DNA of 64,000 bases from Streptomyces sp. CB03234 (GCF_001905885.1 NZ_LIYH01000004.1:372001-436000), one strand, 5' to 3'. Numbered from the stretch's first letter, positions 1-8,562 are shown. Notes: generated from the sequence alone by a model not told the origin. A program made the numbers and translations.

Positions 1-2
1 TC

Positions 3-464
3 GCCGGGTGGGCGGTCACCGACGACCGCCAGCGCCACGCGTTCGACCTGTGGCGCCGCCTCGAAGCGCTCGACCACGACGCCTTCGCCCGGTTCCTGCA
101 CCTCAGCGGCTGGACCACGGAGCACCTGAACCGGCTGGGCACCGCCGGGATCGAAGAACTCGTGGCCGGGGAACGGGTGCCTCCGGGGATCGTCCGGCAC
201 ATCGATCTGAACACGCGCGTGGACATCCGCGGCCTCCTGCCGCGCATCACCGTCCCGACGCTGGTGATCGGCTGCACCCAGGACCAGATCGTCCCGGTCC
301 GTTACGCGCGCGCTCTGCACGACGCCATCCCGCACAGCAGCTACGCGGAGATCGACGCAGGCCACTTCGCACTGTTCGAGAAACCGCGGGACGTCATCGC
401 CCTCGTCCGTGACTTCGCCCGTGACGTCGCCGACGACTCTCCTGTCGACGCACCGAAAGAGTAG
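3..464 (+). CDS. alpha/beta hydrolase, C-terminal part (starts before the window)
   Basis: The reading frame is open from the left edge and stops at TAG 462-464, so only the last ~153 residues are present. The part containing TVPTLVIGCTQDQIVPVRYA followed by AEIDAGHFALFEKP is the typical C-terminal third of the alpha/beta hydrolase fold: the strand carrying the acid residue (here D in TQDQIVP) and the catalytic histidine in AGHF. The nucleophile elbow lies outside the window. It is 4 nt upstream of the DUF3291 gene, so it is probably co-transcribed with the biosynthetic cluster and could act as a hydrolase, thioesterase-like or acyl-transfer enzyme there. The substrate cannot be told from sequence. 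Confidence 0.8.
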   Translation, partial: AGWAVTDDRQRHAFDLWRRLEALDHDAFARFLHLSGWTTEHLNRLGTAGIEELVAGERVPPGIVRHIDLNTRVDIRGLLPRITVPTLVIGCTQDQIVPVRYARALHDAIPHSSYAEIDAGHFALFEKPRDVIALVRDFARDVADDSPVDAPKE

Positions 465-468
465 AGAA

Positions 469-1026
469 ATGCCCCGTATCGCCTTCACCACCTTCAACAT
501 CCTGAAGGAGCCCTACGGCCACCCGGTCGTCCAGGAATTCGACGACCGGACACCCTCCACCTTCCTCGAAGCCGAACAGAGCCCGGGATTCATCGACCGG
601 GCGGTGGCGGTCGACGACCGGGAGGACCTCACCAACTTCGAACGTGACTGGGGACAGTGGGGCGCCTTCGCCGTCCCGCGCTTCTACACCGGCGGCCGCA
701 CCGCCGGCACCGACAGCCGGGCGTCCACGCTGTCCCTGTGGAAGGACATCGAGTCCGTCTTCTCCTTCTCCTACTCGGGCGTCCACCGCGACGCCCTGCG
801 CAAGCGCCACGAGTGGTTCGTCAAGCCGGAGTGCCCCTCCTACGCCATGTGGTGGGTCGGCGACGACACCGTACCGACGTGGGAGGACGCCTGTCGGCGC
901 ATCGAGCACCTCCACGACCACGGCCCGACCCCGGAGTCCTTCACGTTCCACCACCCCTTCACCCCGGACGGTGAACCCACCAAGCTGTCCGGCATCGGCC
1001 GCGCCGCCACCAAGGACCTGGCATGA
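469..1026 (+). CDS. DUF3291 domain protein
   Basis: 185 residues, beginning MPRIAFTTFNILKEPYG. The chosen ATG is 4 nt after the upstream stop and lies behind a weak GAGAA signal; an in-frame ATG at 409 would run back into the hydrolase gene and is rejected. The protein has the pattern of the DUF3291 family (predicted ferredoxin-like, dimeric alpha/beta barrel relatives of monooxygenase folds): an early TF-N motif, a long acidic central part, a SLWKDIESVFSFSYSG segment, and a late WWVGDD followed by a HLHDHGPTP region. Its stop overlaps the next start (ATGA at 1023-1026), so it is translationally coupled to the ATP-grasp gene. The biochemical role is unknown; in clusters such small folds are often accessory enzymes. 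Confidence 0.75.
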   Translation: MPRIAFTTFNILKEPYGHPVVQEFDDRTPSTFLEAEQSPGFIDRAVAVDDREDLTNFERDWGQWGAFAVPRFYTGGRTAGTDSRASTLSLWKDIESVFSFSYSGVHRDALRKRHEWFVKPECPSYAMWWVGDDTVPTWEDACRRIEHLHDHGPTPESFTFHHPFTPDGEPTKLSGIGRAATKDLA

Positions 1027-2291
1027 GCGGGCAGGAGGGAGTGCTGCTGGTCGTCGGCATCGGCAGCCAGAAGGACCGGGACAGCCGCCCCTACCGCGAA
1101 CACCTGCTCGCCGGTGCCGCCCGGGCCTGCCCCCTGTGGCTGCTGGAGACGGACGAGCTCACCTGGCAGGCCCCGTACGCCGCCGGCAGCACGGTGCTCA
1201 GCGGGCGTACCGCGGACGACCTCATCGCCGCCGCCCGCCAGGTCGCCGCGGAGCGCGACATCATCGGGGTCCTCGCCCCGGACGAAGGCCTCCTGCTGCC
1301 GTCGGCACACCTCATCGCCGCCCTCGGAGTGCCGGGCGCGTCCGTCGACGCCATCTCGGCGTGCCGGGACAAGAAGCTCAGCCGACGGCTCATGACGGAC
1401 GCCGGGCTGCTGCAGCCCCGGCACACCAGCGTCACGTCCGCCGAGGAACTGCGGGCGGTGGGCGAGGAGTTCGGCTACCCCCTGGTGCTCAAGCCGCGCT
1501 CCATGGGCGCCAGTTCCGGGGTTATCAAGGTGACCGGGCCCGAGGAGACGGACGAGGCGTACCGGATCACGGTGGCGGCCTCGACGTACCCCGGGATCCA
1601 GCTGTACCCCGACATCGTCGTCGAGGAGTTCCTCGACGGCCCGGAGATCAGCGTCGACGGGTCGGTGGTGGACGGCGCGTTCACCGCCCACATCGTCGCC
1701 CGCAAGAAGATCGGGCAACCCCCGTTCTTCATCGAGACCGGCCACATCGTCTCCCCGGACGACCCCTACCTGAGCGACCCGGACATCTCCGACCTGCTGC
1801 AAAGGGCCCACAAGGCGCTGGGCTTCCACCACGGCATGACCCACGCGGAGATCAAGTTCACACCGCGGGGCCCGGTCGTCATCGAGATCAACGGCCGCCC
1901 GGGCGGGGACCTCATCCCGAAACTCGGCTGGCTCGCCGGCGGTGTCGACCTCGGCCGGATCGCCGCGGAAGTGGCCCTGGGCGTACGGCAGGACCGGCCG
2001 ACGGCCGAGCCCGAGAACCCCCGCACGGTGGGAATCCGCTTCTGCTGCCCCACCGAGCCGACCACCATGACGGGCGTCCGGCTGCCGTCCGCCGCCGACC
2101 ACCCCCACCTCCTGGAAGCCGAACCCCTGGCCCTCCCCGGGGCGACCCTGCAGCCGCCCCCGGGCGACTACGTGTCCCGCTACGCCTACCTGATCGCGGA
2201 AGGCGGCAACCAGGACGAGGTGGCGAGCCGCCTCGACGCCCTGGAGCAGGCCGTCGTACTCGAAGGCGACCCGGCCCGGTCGCCGTCCTGA
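1023..2291 (+). CDS. ATP-grasp domain ligase
   Basis: 422 residues. An N-terminal pre-ATP-grasp part (1-110) is followed by an ATP-grasp fold: YPLVLKPRSMGASSGVIKV (ATP-binding lysine and small-residue loop), VVEEFLDGPEISVDGSV, and the metal-binding EIKFTPRGPVVIEINGRPGGD with the E..N pair. The family couples a carboxylate to an amine or thiol through an acyl phosphate, as in D-Ala-D-Ala ligase, carbamoyl phosphate synthase and peptide-forming ATP-grasp enzymes. Next to an N-hydroxylase, an acetyltransferase and a diaminobutyrate aminotransferase it is the only amide-forming enzyme visible, so I infer that it assembles the product. It is coupled to the DUF3291 gene by ATGA; a 98-nt gap follows. 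Substrates cannot be predicted from the sequence. Confidence 0.88.
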   Translation: MSGQEGVLLVVGIGSQKDRDSRPYREHLLAGAARACPLWLLETDELTWQAPYAAGSTVLSGRTADDLIAAARQVAAERDIIGVLAPDEGLLLPSAHLIAALGVPGASVDAISACRDKKLSRRLMTDAGLLQPRHTSVTSAEELRAVGEEFGYPLVLKPRSMGASSGVIKVTGPEETDEAYRITVAASTYPGIQLYPDIVVEEFLDGPEISVDGSVVDGAFTAHIVARKKIGQPPFFIETGHIVSPDDPYLSDPDISDLLQRAHKALGFHHGMTHAEIKFTPRGPVVIEINGRPGGDLIPKLGWLAGGVDLGRIAAEVALGVRQDRPTAEPENPRTVGIRFCCPTEPTTMTGVRLPSAADHPHLLEAEPLALPGATLQPPPGDYVSRYAYLIAEGGNQDEVASRLDALEQAVVLEGDPARSPS

Positions 2292-2389
2292 ACCACGGGC
2301 CGAGGCGTCGGGGGGCCGGTCCGCCGGCCCCGCACGCCGTACCCACCGGGGCACACCCCTGGGCAACACAGAGTAAGAGGCAGCAAGAC

Positions 2390-2884
2390 ATGCCCTATCG
2401 CATCAGCCACGTCGATGAATCGACGTTCGAGGCGGTGCTCCCGTTGATCGCCGACTACCAGACGTTCTACGGCTGTGAGCCGGACCCCGCCCGCAACAGG
2501 GCGTTCTTCGGCGACCTGCTCGCCGACCCCGCCCAGGGGCTCCAGCTCCTGGCCTCGGACGACGAGACAGGCCAGGCGGTCGGCTTCGCGACCCTCTACT
2601 GGGTCCGCGTGTCCACCCGCGCCACGGTGGTCGCCCTGCTGAACGACCTCTACGTACGGCCCGAGCACCGCGGGAAGCAGGTCGGTGCCGCGCTGCTGCG
2701 CGCGGCCGCCGACACGGCCGGCGAGCGCGGATACGGGTCCCTCGTATGGGAGACCGCGCCCGACAACCACCGGGCGCGGACGTTGTACGACCGTTTCCTC
2801 CAGGACGCCGGAGAACCGGGCGCCTCGTCGACCTGGATCCACTACTCGCACACCATCAACGCCCGACCCAAGGGGGAAAAGTGA
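2390..2884 (+). CDS. GNAT family N-acetyltransferase
   Basis: 164 residues. The start ATG at 2390 follows AGAGGCAGC; the much longer open frame upstream is a shadow of the ATP-grasp gene. The acetyl-CoA pyrophosphate-binding motif A is clear: NDLYVRPEHRGKQVGAALL (the R/Q-x-x-G-x-G/A loop), followed by a beta-bulge region and a C-terminal ETAPDNHRARTLYDRF helix. In hydroxamate siderophore pathways an enzyme of this type acylates the N-hydroxylated side-chain amine; with the next gene encoding such an N-hydroxylase I infer the same here. Stop and next start overlap (GTGA at 2881-2884), indicating coupled translation. Confidence 0.88.
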   Translation: MPYRISHVDESTFEAVLPLIADYQTFYGCEPDPARNRAFFGDLLADPAQGLQLLASDDETGQAVGFATLYWVRVSTRATVVALLNDLYVRPEHRGKQVGAALLRAAADTAGERGYGSLVWETAPDNHRARTLYDRFLQDAGEPGASSTWIHYSHTINARPKGEK

Positions 2885-4209
2885 CGACGACTCCGGCCCG
2901 TGCCGAACAACCGGCACCCTACGACGTGCTCGGGATCGGCTTCGGTCCCGCCAACCTCGCCCTGGCCATCGCGCTGCAGGAGGAGAACGCCGGGCTCAGC
3001 GTCTCCTTCCTCGAGGCCAAGCCGGAAGTCGCCTGGCAGAGCGCCATGCTGCTCGACGGTTCCGACATCCAGAACAACCCGATACGCGACCTCGTGTCCC
3101 TGCGCAACCCGCGCAGCCGGTACAGCTTCGTCAACTACCTCCACGAGGAGGGCAGGCTCCTCGAGTTCCTGAACCTCCCCATGGAGTTCCCGCTGCGCAA
3201 GGAGTACACCCGGTACATCTCCTGGGTGGCCCGGTACTTCGACGACGTCGTCGAATACAACGTCGCCGCGACCGACATCGCCATCGTCCCGGGCGACGAG
3301 GGCCGCAACGTCTACCGGGTCACCGGTTCCGACGGCGTCGTCCGCCACGCCCACGCCCTGGTGCTCGGCCCGGGCCGCTCCGCCTTCGTCCCCGAACCGT
3401 TCGACCGCCTCCAGTCGCCCCGGGTGTTCCACCTGACGCGCTACCTGCCCGCCCTCGACGCGCTGCGCGAAGCGGCGGAGCGGGGCGAGGGCCAGTGGCC
3501 GCCGAAGGAGGTGGCCGTCATCGGCGGCAGCCAGAGCGCCGTCGAGCTGACCCTCGACCTGTCGCGGCGCTTCCCCGACGCGACGGTCACCACCTATGTA
3601 CGCCCGTACGGGCTGCGGCTGAAGGACACCAGCCCCTTCAGCGAGGAGGGCTACTTCCCCGAATTCACCCAGTACTACTACCAGGCGCCCCGGCACCGGA
3701 AGAAGGCGCTGGACGAGTACATGCGCCTCACCAACTACTCGGCCGCCGACGGAGACGTCCTGCACGAGCTGTACGCCCTGATCTACGAGCAGAAGCTCGA
3801 CGGCGACCAGCGGGTCTTCGTCCGGGGCAACCGCCAGACCATGGCGGTGCAGGACGGGCCGGACGGTGTCCGCCTGCAGATCAAGGAGCTGAACACCGGG
3901 GAGACCGAGGACGTCCGCGCCGATGTCGTGGTGCTCGCCACGGGCTTCCGCGACCTGGGCCCCGGCCCGCACCAGGAGCGCGTACCGCCGCTGATGGAGG
4001 GCATCGCCGACTCCTTCGTCTTCGACGAGGACGGCTACCTGGACATCAGCGCCGACTACCTCCTGACGCCGATGGACGCCGACACGCCCGACCTGTACCT
4101 GAACGGGCTGTGCGAGTCCTCCCACGGGATCGGCGACGCCGGTTCGTTCAGCCTGCTGTCCCTGCGCGCCGGCGTCCTCCTCGACAGGTTGCGCAAGCGC
4201 GCCCGATGA
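2881..4209 (+). CDS. FAD/NADPH N-hydroxylating monooxygenase (lysine/ornithine N-monooxygenase family)
   Basis: 442 residues from a GTG start that overlaps the acetyltransferase stop. The FAD-binding motif is near the N-terminus (LGIGFGPANLALAIAL), followed by LEAKPEVAWQSAMLL and the family segment DLVSLRNPRSRYSFVNYLHEEGRL, the NADPH-binding loop VAVIGGSQSAVELTLDL in the middle, and the C-terminal VVLATGF motif. These are the hallmarks of microbial N-hydroxylating monooxygenases such as IucD, PvdA and RhbE, which hydroxylate the terminal amine of lysine, ornithine or diamines. With an EctB-like diaminobutyrate aminotransferase in the same cluster, diaminobutyrate or 1,3-diaminopropane is a plausible substrate (inference). 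It overlaps the permease gene by ATGA at 4206. Confidence 0.92.
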   Translation: MTTTPARAEQPAPYDVLGIGFGPANLALAIALQEENAGLSVSFLEAKPEVAWQSAMLLDGSDIQNNPIRDLVSLRNPRSRYSFVNYLHEEGRLLEFLNLPMEFPLRKEYTRYISWVARYFDDVVEYNVAATDIAIVPGDEGRNVYRVTGSDGVVRHAHALVLGPGRSAFVPEPFDRLQSPRVFHLTRYLPALDALREAAERGEGQWPPKEVAVIGGSQSAVELTLDLSRRFPDATVTTYVRPYGLRLKDTSPFSEEGYFPEFTQYYYQAPRHRKKALDEYMRLTNYSAADGDVLHELYALIYEQKLDGDQRVFVRGNRQTMAVQDGPDGVRLQIKELNTGETEDVRADVVVLATGFRDLGPGPHQERVPPLMEGIADSFVFDEDGYLDISADYLLTPMDADTPDLYLNGLCESSHGIGDAGSFSLLSLRAGVLLDRLRKRAR

Positions 4210-5390
4210 CCGCCGACACCCAGCGGGTCGCAGGCGCCGGCACGGCAGGGGACACCGACAGCGGAACCCTGCTCCGGCACCCCGCGACCCGGCTCGCCGC
4301 CGGGGTGTTCCAGGGCGTCGCCGGCGCCGGCATGCTCGTCATGCCGGCCGTCGTCCACGGGCTGGCCGGCCCGAGCGCCCCGCTGCTCTGGGGGGCGCAC
4401 GTGGCGCTGGGCGCCGCGGTCGCCCTGCTCCTGACGCTCCTGACGCGCACCGGCCTGCCGCCCATGCCGCTGGCCGCGGCGGTGGGATCGGTCCTCGGCC
4501 GTACGTCGCAGCGGTGCGTCGACGTGGCATACACGGTCGGTTTCTCCGCCGGCCAGGCCGCGCTGGCCTGGTTCGCCGCGCAGAGCGTCGTGGCGGCCGT
4601 GGCGGAGGGCGGCCGCGCCCCCGCCTGGCTCGGGCCGGTCGTCGCCGCCGGCGTGCTGGCGGTGGGCTTCGTCCTCGCGCTGCTGGACGTGCCCACGCCG
4701 CCGGCCCTGCTGCGCCTGCGCCTGCCGGTCGTGGGCCTCCTCGCCTTCGCGTGCGCCGCGGCCGCCTGGCCCGCGGCGGCGCCGGGGAGCGCTCTCGCGC
4801 CGGCCTCGGTGCCCGGCGCCGGGGCGGCGGCCGGGATCGCGCTGCTGGTGCTGTACTTCGCGGGCGTCGGCTGGGAATCGGTCACGGACCTGGTCCCGCG
4901 TACGAAGGCGGGGCTCGGGGCGACGCTGGCCGGGGTCGCGCTGGGCGCGTCGGCGGTCGCGGCCGTCTACCTGCCCCTGGCATGGCTGTACGGGGCGGCC
5001 GCCGGGCGACCGGAGGGAACACCGCCGGGGTGGGCGCGCTACACCCTGTCCGCGGCCCTGCTCACCGTCATCACCTCGTACTGCTTCACCAACATCCGTG
5101 CGGCCGGGCGGATCGTGGCCCGTGTCACGGGCTCCGCCGGCCCCGGCGCGCGGCGGCGGCAGCTCGTGGTCGTCGGCCTGCTCTGCGCGGCCTTCGCCAC
5201 GGCCGGCACCCTGCCCGGCTCGGTGGTCTGGCTGCTCCTGGTCCCCGCCTGCGCCGCGACCGCCGGGTACGTCATGGGCGCGGTCGCCGCGTTCCGCCGG
5301 ATCGGCGACGTCACGCGCTGGCTCGCCTGGCCGCTCGTGGTGGCGCTCGCGGCAGTGGCCGACCCCATCCGACTCCTTCTCCTTGGCTGA
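4206..5390 (+). CDS. APC-superfamily amino acid permease-like membrane protein
   Basis: 394 residues, with about 10-11 hydrophobic segments. The start ATG overlaps the previous stop. The first helix carries RLAAGVFQGVAGAGMLVMP, the small-residue break typical of helix 1 in APC transporters (binding the substrate alpha-amino/carboxyl groups); a second family-like stretch is YFAGVGWESVTDLVPRTK. The C-terminus ends in a helix close to LAWPLVVALAAVADPIRLLLLG. It sits between biosynthetic genes, so it may import an amino acid precursor or export the product. Function is inferred only from fold and context. Confidence 0.8.
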   Translation: MTADTQRVAGAGTAGDTDSGTLLRHPATRLAAGVFQGVAGAGMLVMPAVVHGLAGPSAPLLWGAHVALGAAVALLLTLLTRTGLPPMPLAAAVGSVLGRTSQRCVDVAYTVGFSAGQAALAWFAAQSVVAAVAEGGRAPAWLGPVVAAGVLAVGFVLALLDVPTPPALLRLRLPVVGLLAFACAAAAWPAAAPGSALAPASVPGAGAAAGIALLVLYFAGVGWESVTDLVPRTKAGLGATLAGVALGASAVAAVYLPLAWLYGAAAGRPEGTPPGWARYTLSAALLTVITSYCFTNIRAAGRIVARVTGSAGPGARRRQLVVVGLLCAAFATAGTLPGSVVWLLLVPACAATAGYVMGAVAAFRRIGDVTRWLAWPLVVALAAVADPIRLLLLG

Positions 5391-5393
5391 CAT

Positions 5394-6632
5394 ATGACGC
5401 GACTTTTCCGCAGCTACTTCGGCGGGGTTACCCGAGCCATCGCCATCGTCTCGCTCGGTGTCTTCATCAACCGCCTGGGCGGCTTCTTCACCCTGTTCCT
5501 CACCCTGATCCTCACCGACCGGGGGTACGAGCCGGGCCACATCACCTTCGCCCTGGTGGCCGTGGCGGTGGCGGGCATGGCCGGCGCGGGCGTCGCGGGC
5601 AAGCTCTCCGACTGGCTGGGGCTGCGGGGCGCGCTCCTGCTGTCCAGCACGCTCACCGCGCTGTGTGCCTTCGCGTCGGCCGTGGTGGAGCAATTCGCGC
5701 TGACGGTCGTGGTCTCGTGTCTGCTCAACGCCGGTGTGCAGGCGTACGGGCCGGCCGCGCAGACGGTGGTGGGCGTCGAGGCGAGCGACGACCGGCGCGT
5801 CGGCATGTTCGCCGTCTACCGCCTCGCGATGAACCTGGGAGTCACGGTCGGCCCGCTGCTCGGCGCCTTCCTCATGGACTGGTCCATGACGGCGCTGCTG
5901 GTCGGCAACGGCATCGCCGCGACGGCGGCGACACTGCTGCTGCTCGCACTGCCCCGGCGCCTGGGCCGGGCGGCCGCGGTCCCGGACGACGAGGGCAAGC
6001 GACGGGGAACCGGGCCGGCCGTGCGCATGCACCGCGGTTTCATCGGCGCCGCGGTGCTGTTCGGCCTGATCTCCCTCGTCTACGCCCAGCAGACCGGGTC
6101 GCTGGCACTGGCCATCCACGACTCGGACCACGACCAGAAGCTCTACGGCTGGCTGCTCACGCTGAACGCCATCCTCGTGATCCTGGTGGAAATACCGCTG
6201 AGCCGGTACTCCTCGCGCTGGGCCCGCCGTACGACCGTCGTCTTCGGCGCGGTGTGCGTCTGCGGCGGCTACGCGGTGAACCTCTTCGGGATAAGCCTCG
6301 GCGTGCTGATCGCCGGAGTCCTCATCTGGACCCTGGGCGAAATCCTGGTGGCGCCGGTGGCCGCGGCGTTCTCGACCGAGGTGGCGCCCGACGGGGCCGC
6401 CTCCAAGTACCTGTCATTCCTCGGCCTGTGCCAGACCACCGGCATGTCCATCGGCCCGGCGGCCGGGGTGTTCGCCTACAGCCACGGCACCTCACTGCCC
6501 TGGGCGATGTGCGCCGTCGTGCTCGTCATCACCGCCGGCGGTCTCTACTACCTGGTGCCCCGCTGCCAGCTCGCGGCGAGAGTCTCCGCCGACGGCTCGC
6601 GGCCCGACTCCACCTCCCGTCAACCTGCCTAG
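5394..6632 (+). CDS. MFS transporter, probable product exporter
   Basis: 412 residues, 12 predicted membrane helices with the usual hydrophilic loop after helix 6 (residues ~190-215). The loop between helices 2 and 3 carries GVAGKLSDWLGLRGALLLSS, the MFS motif A (GxxxDxxGRR-like, G-K-L-S-D-W-L-G-L-R). It starts 3 nt after the permease stop and ends immediately before the aminotransferase ribosome site. In a biosynthetic operon such pumps usually export the product and give self-resistance. No diagnostic substrate signature was seen. Confidence 0.87.
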   Translation: MTRLFRSYFGGVTRAIAIVSLGVFINRLGGFFTLFLTLILTDRGYEPGHITFALVAVAVAGMAGAGVAGKLSDWLGLRGALLLSSTLTALCAFASAVVEQFALTVVVSCLLNAGVQAYGPAAQTVVGVEASDDRRVGMFAVYRLAMNLGVTVGPLLGAFLMDWSMTALLVGNGIAATAATLLLLALPRRLGRAAAVPDDEGKRRGTGPAVRMHRGFIGAAVLFGLISLVYAQQTGSLALAIHDSDHDQKLYGWLLTLNAILVILVEIPLSRYSSRWARRTTVVFGAVCVCGGYAVNLFGISLGVLIAGVLIWTLGEILVAPVAAAFSTEVAPDGAASKYLSFLGLCQTTGMSIGPAAGVFAYSHGTSLPWAMCAVVLVITAGGLYYLVPRCQLAARVSADGSRPDSTSRQPA

Positions 6633-6636
6633 GAGG
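6631..6636 (+). promoter_or_regulatory. ribosome-binding site AGGAGG of the aminotransferase gene
   Basis: A perfect AGGAGG overlaps the stop codon of the MFS gene. The following ATG at 6638 is only 1 nt away, which is tight; the in-frame GTG at 6641 has a 4-nt spacer, and ATG 6671 is also in frame just before the conserved IESEVRSYSR. The true start is therefore 6638 or 6641, with 6671 less likely. Confidence 0.6.
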
Positions 6637-6637
6637 C

Positions 6638-7930
6638 ATGGTGAACCCCCCATACACCGACTTCGACCCCATGACCATCGAGTCCGAGGTCCGCAGCTAC
6701 TCCCGCAGTTGGCCGACCGTCTTCACCCATGCCAGCGGAAGCCGTCTCCAGGACCGGGAGGGCCGCTCCTACCTGGACTTCTTCGCCGGTGCCGGTTCCC
6801 TCAACTACGGTCACAACCACCCCGTCCTCAAAGACGCGTTGCTGTCCTACATCCAGGACGACGGCATCGTCCACAGCCTCGACATGACGACGGACGCCAA
6901 AGCAGAGCTTCTGCGGGCGCTGCACGACCTCGTGCTCGTACCGCGCAACCTCGACTACAAGGTGCAGTTCACCGGCCCGACCGGTACGAACAGTGTCGAG
7001 GCCGCGCTGAAGCTGGCCCGCAAGGTGACCGGCCGGGAAACGGTGGTGGCCTTCACCAAGGCGTTCCACGGCATGTCGCTGGGCTCCCTGGCCGTCACCG
7101 GCAACGCCGCCAAGCGTGCCGGAGGCGGAGTGCCCCTGGGGCACGTGTACCGCGTCCCCTTCGAGGGGTTCGGCACCCCGTCCCTGTCCGGGATCGACCT
7201 GCTGCGGGAGATGCTCCGCGACTCCAGCAGCGGGCTCGACCTGCCCGCCGCCGTGATCGTGGAAACGGTGCAGGGGGAGGGCGGGGTCAACGTCGCCGGC
7301 GCGGAGTGGCTGGCCGCGCTCGCCGAACTGTGCCGGCAGCACGACATCCTCCTCATCGTGGACGACGTACAGATGGGGTGCGGGCGCACCGGCCCCTTCT
7401 TCAGCTTCGAAGCCGCGGGCATCGTTCCGGACATCGTCTGCCTGTCCAAGTCCATCAGCGGATACGGACTGCCCATGGCGCTCACCCTGTTCCGCGGCGA
7501 GCTGGACGTATGGAGCCCGGGCGAGCACAACGGAACCTTCCGGGGCAACAACGCCGCCTTCGTGACGGCGGCGGCCGCACTGCGGACGTTCTGGGCCGAC
7601 AGCACGCTGGAGAAGCAGACCGCCGGCAAGGGCGAGCTGCTCGAAGGACACCTGACGGACCTGGCCGCGCAGCTGTCGGCCTCCGGGGTGGCGGCCCGAA
7701 CCCGCGGCCGCGGCCTCGTGTGGGGGCTGGCCTTCGAGGACCACACCCTGGCGGCGCGCGTGAGCAGCGCCGCGTTCACCCGTGGACTGCTCGTGGAGAC
7801 GTCGGGCTCGTCTGACGAGGTGGTGAAACTGCTGCCGCCGCTGACCAGCACCGAGGACGAGCTCACCGAGGGGCTGGCCATCCTGTCCGACGCGGTGAGG
7901 GCCGCCACGGGAACTCCCCAGGCGCGCTGA
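6638..7930 (+). CDS. diaminobutyrate--2-oxoglutarate aminotransferase (EctB-like, class III)
   Basis: 430 residues. The N-terminal ESEVRSYSRSWPTVF and FFAGAGSLNYGHNHPVLK are diagnostic of the EctB/DABA aminotransferase group. The PLP motif follows the usual order: PTGTNSVEAALKLARK, FHGMSLGSLAVTGN, ETVQGEGGVN, IVDDVQMGCGRTGPFFSFE (PLP-interacting Asp) and CLSKSISGYGLPMAL with the Schiff-base lysine in LSKS. It converts aspartate semialdehyde to 2,4-diaminobutyrate using glutamate. No ectA/ectC genes are adjacent, so this is not an ectoine operon; it more likely supplies DABA to the N-hydroxylase/ATP-grasp pathway, as RhbA does in rhizobactin biosynthesis. Last gene of the cluster. Confidence 0.9.
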   Translation: MVNPPYTDFDPMTIESEVRSYSRSWPTVFTHASGSRLQDREGRSYLDFFAGAGSLNYGHNHPVLKDALLSYIQDDGIVHSLDMTTDAKAELLRALHDLVLVPRNLDYKVQFTGPTGTNSVEAALKLARKVTGRETVVAFTKAFHGMSLGSLAVTGNAAKRAGGGVPLGHVYRVPFEGFGTPSLSGIDLLREMLRDSSSGLDLPAAVIVETVQGEGGVNVAGAEWLAALAELCRQHDILLIVDDVQMGCGRTGPFFSFEAAGIVPDIVCLSKSISGYGLPMALTLFRGELDVWSPGEHNGTFRGNNAAFVTAAAALRTFWADSTLEKQTAGKGELLEGHLTDLAAQLSASGVAARTRGRGLVWGLAFEDHTLAARVSSAAFTRGLLVETSGSSDEVVKLLPPLTSTEDELTEGLAILSDAVRAATGTPQAR

Positions 7931-8242
7931 CGGGCAAAACCGCCCGGGTCCGAACCGCCACCGCCCCGCCCGCCGGCCCGTGCGGGCCGCCGCCGGGCGG
8001 GGGCTGGACGGGTGCCGGACGGGGGCTGGACGGGGCCGGCCACTCGCAAGCCGGGTGGTCCGGCCCGCGGCGGCCGCGCGGGGCCCCGGCGGAGCCGACG
8101 GCGTCCACCGGAGGCACGCCCCGCAGCGCACCGGCCCTCCCCCTCCGGCGGAGCCGACGGCGCGGCTTCACGATCGTCCTCCGGCGGGGGACAATGGAGT
8201 CGGGTTGGGCGATGGGGGCGCGTCGCTGCGAAGGAGCGCCCG
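7931..8242. other. intergenic region, no gene; candidate hairpin and direct repeat
   Basis: 312 nt without a convincing gene. A G/C-rich hairpin (CGGCCCG at 7974-7980 pairing with CGGGCCG at 7983-7989) could end the biosynthetic operon. It is followed by a 15-nt direct repeat, cgggggctggacggg, at 7998-8012 and 8020-8034. The right part holds the candidate promoter of the DUF1490 gene. Open frames here have no family features. Confidence 0.5.
8167..8195 (+). promoter_or_regulatory. candidate promoter of the metal-efflux operon
   Basis: TTCACG (8167-8172) and GACAAT (8190-8195) are separated by 17 nt and lie 47 nt upstream of the DUF1490 start. They are a moderate match to a housekeeping-type promoter. 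No recognisable metal-regulator operator was seen. Confidence 0.35.
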
Positions 8243-8560
8243 ATGCATCCCGCTGCTCTGGTCGGTGCCACCGCGGGGCGCGTGGCACACTTCGCCGTCT
8301 CCGGCGTGATCGGTGGACTGATCTTCCGCGGGGCGGCCAAAGCCGCACCGGCGGTCCGCCCGGCCGCCCGCAAGGCGCTCGTCGGCGGTATCGCGGGCGG
8401 AATCGTGGCGGGCCGGTGGCTGGGCTCCGCCACCGAGGAGGCCCGTCTCAAGGCGGGCGACATGCTGGCCGAGGCCCGGTCCTCGCTGGGCGAGGAGGCA
8501 CCGCCGCCGTCCGCGGTCCAGGTCGACGGCCATGCCCACGACCACGACCACGCCCACTGA
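8243..8560 (+). CDS. DUF1490 family protein, PacL-like metal-efflux partner
   Basis: 105 residues. ATG 8243 has an AAGGAG site with a 6-nt spacer; upstream in-frame starts lack one. The N-terminal half contains one hydrophobic, Gly/Ala-rich membrane segment (VAHFAVSGVIGGLIFRGAAKAA), followed by a helical part with charged residues and a C-terminal HAHDHDHAH tail. This matches the DUF1490/PacL family, small membrane proteins encoded next to CtpC-type P-ATPases in mycobacteria, where a C-terminal Asp/His motif binds zinc and the protein stabilises the pump. It lies 2 nt upstream of a CtpC-like ATPase, which strongly supports the same role. Confidence 0.85.
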   Translation: MHPAALVGATAGRVAHFAVSGVIGGLIFRGAAKAAPAVRPAARKALVGGIAGGIVAGRWLGSATEEARLKAGDMLAEARSSLGEEAPPPSAVQVDGHAHDHDHAH

Positions 8561-8562
8561 TC

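Noticed and set aside
840..2369. 509-residue open frame on the minus strand
   Set aside because: Runs opposite the DUF3291, ATP-grasp and GNAT genes; composition typical of antisense shadows in high-GC DNA and no motif.
4056..6131. 691-residue open frame on the minus strand
   Set aside because: Opposite the permease and MFS genes, made of low-complexity Arg/Asp/Gln-rich shadow sequence.
6638..7930. ectoine biosynthesis operon
   Set aside because: The aminotransferase is EctB-like, but no ectA or ectC is next to it, so ectoine synthesis from this locus is unlikely.
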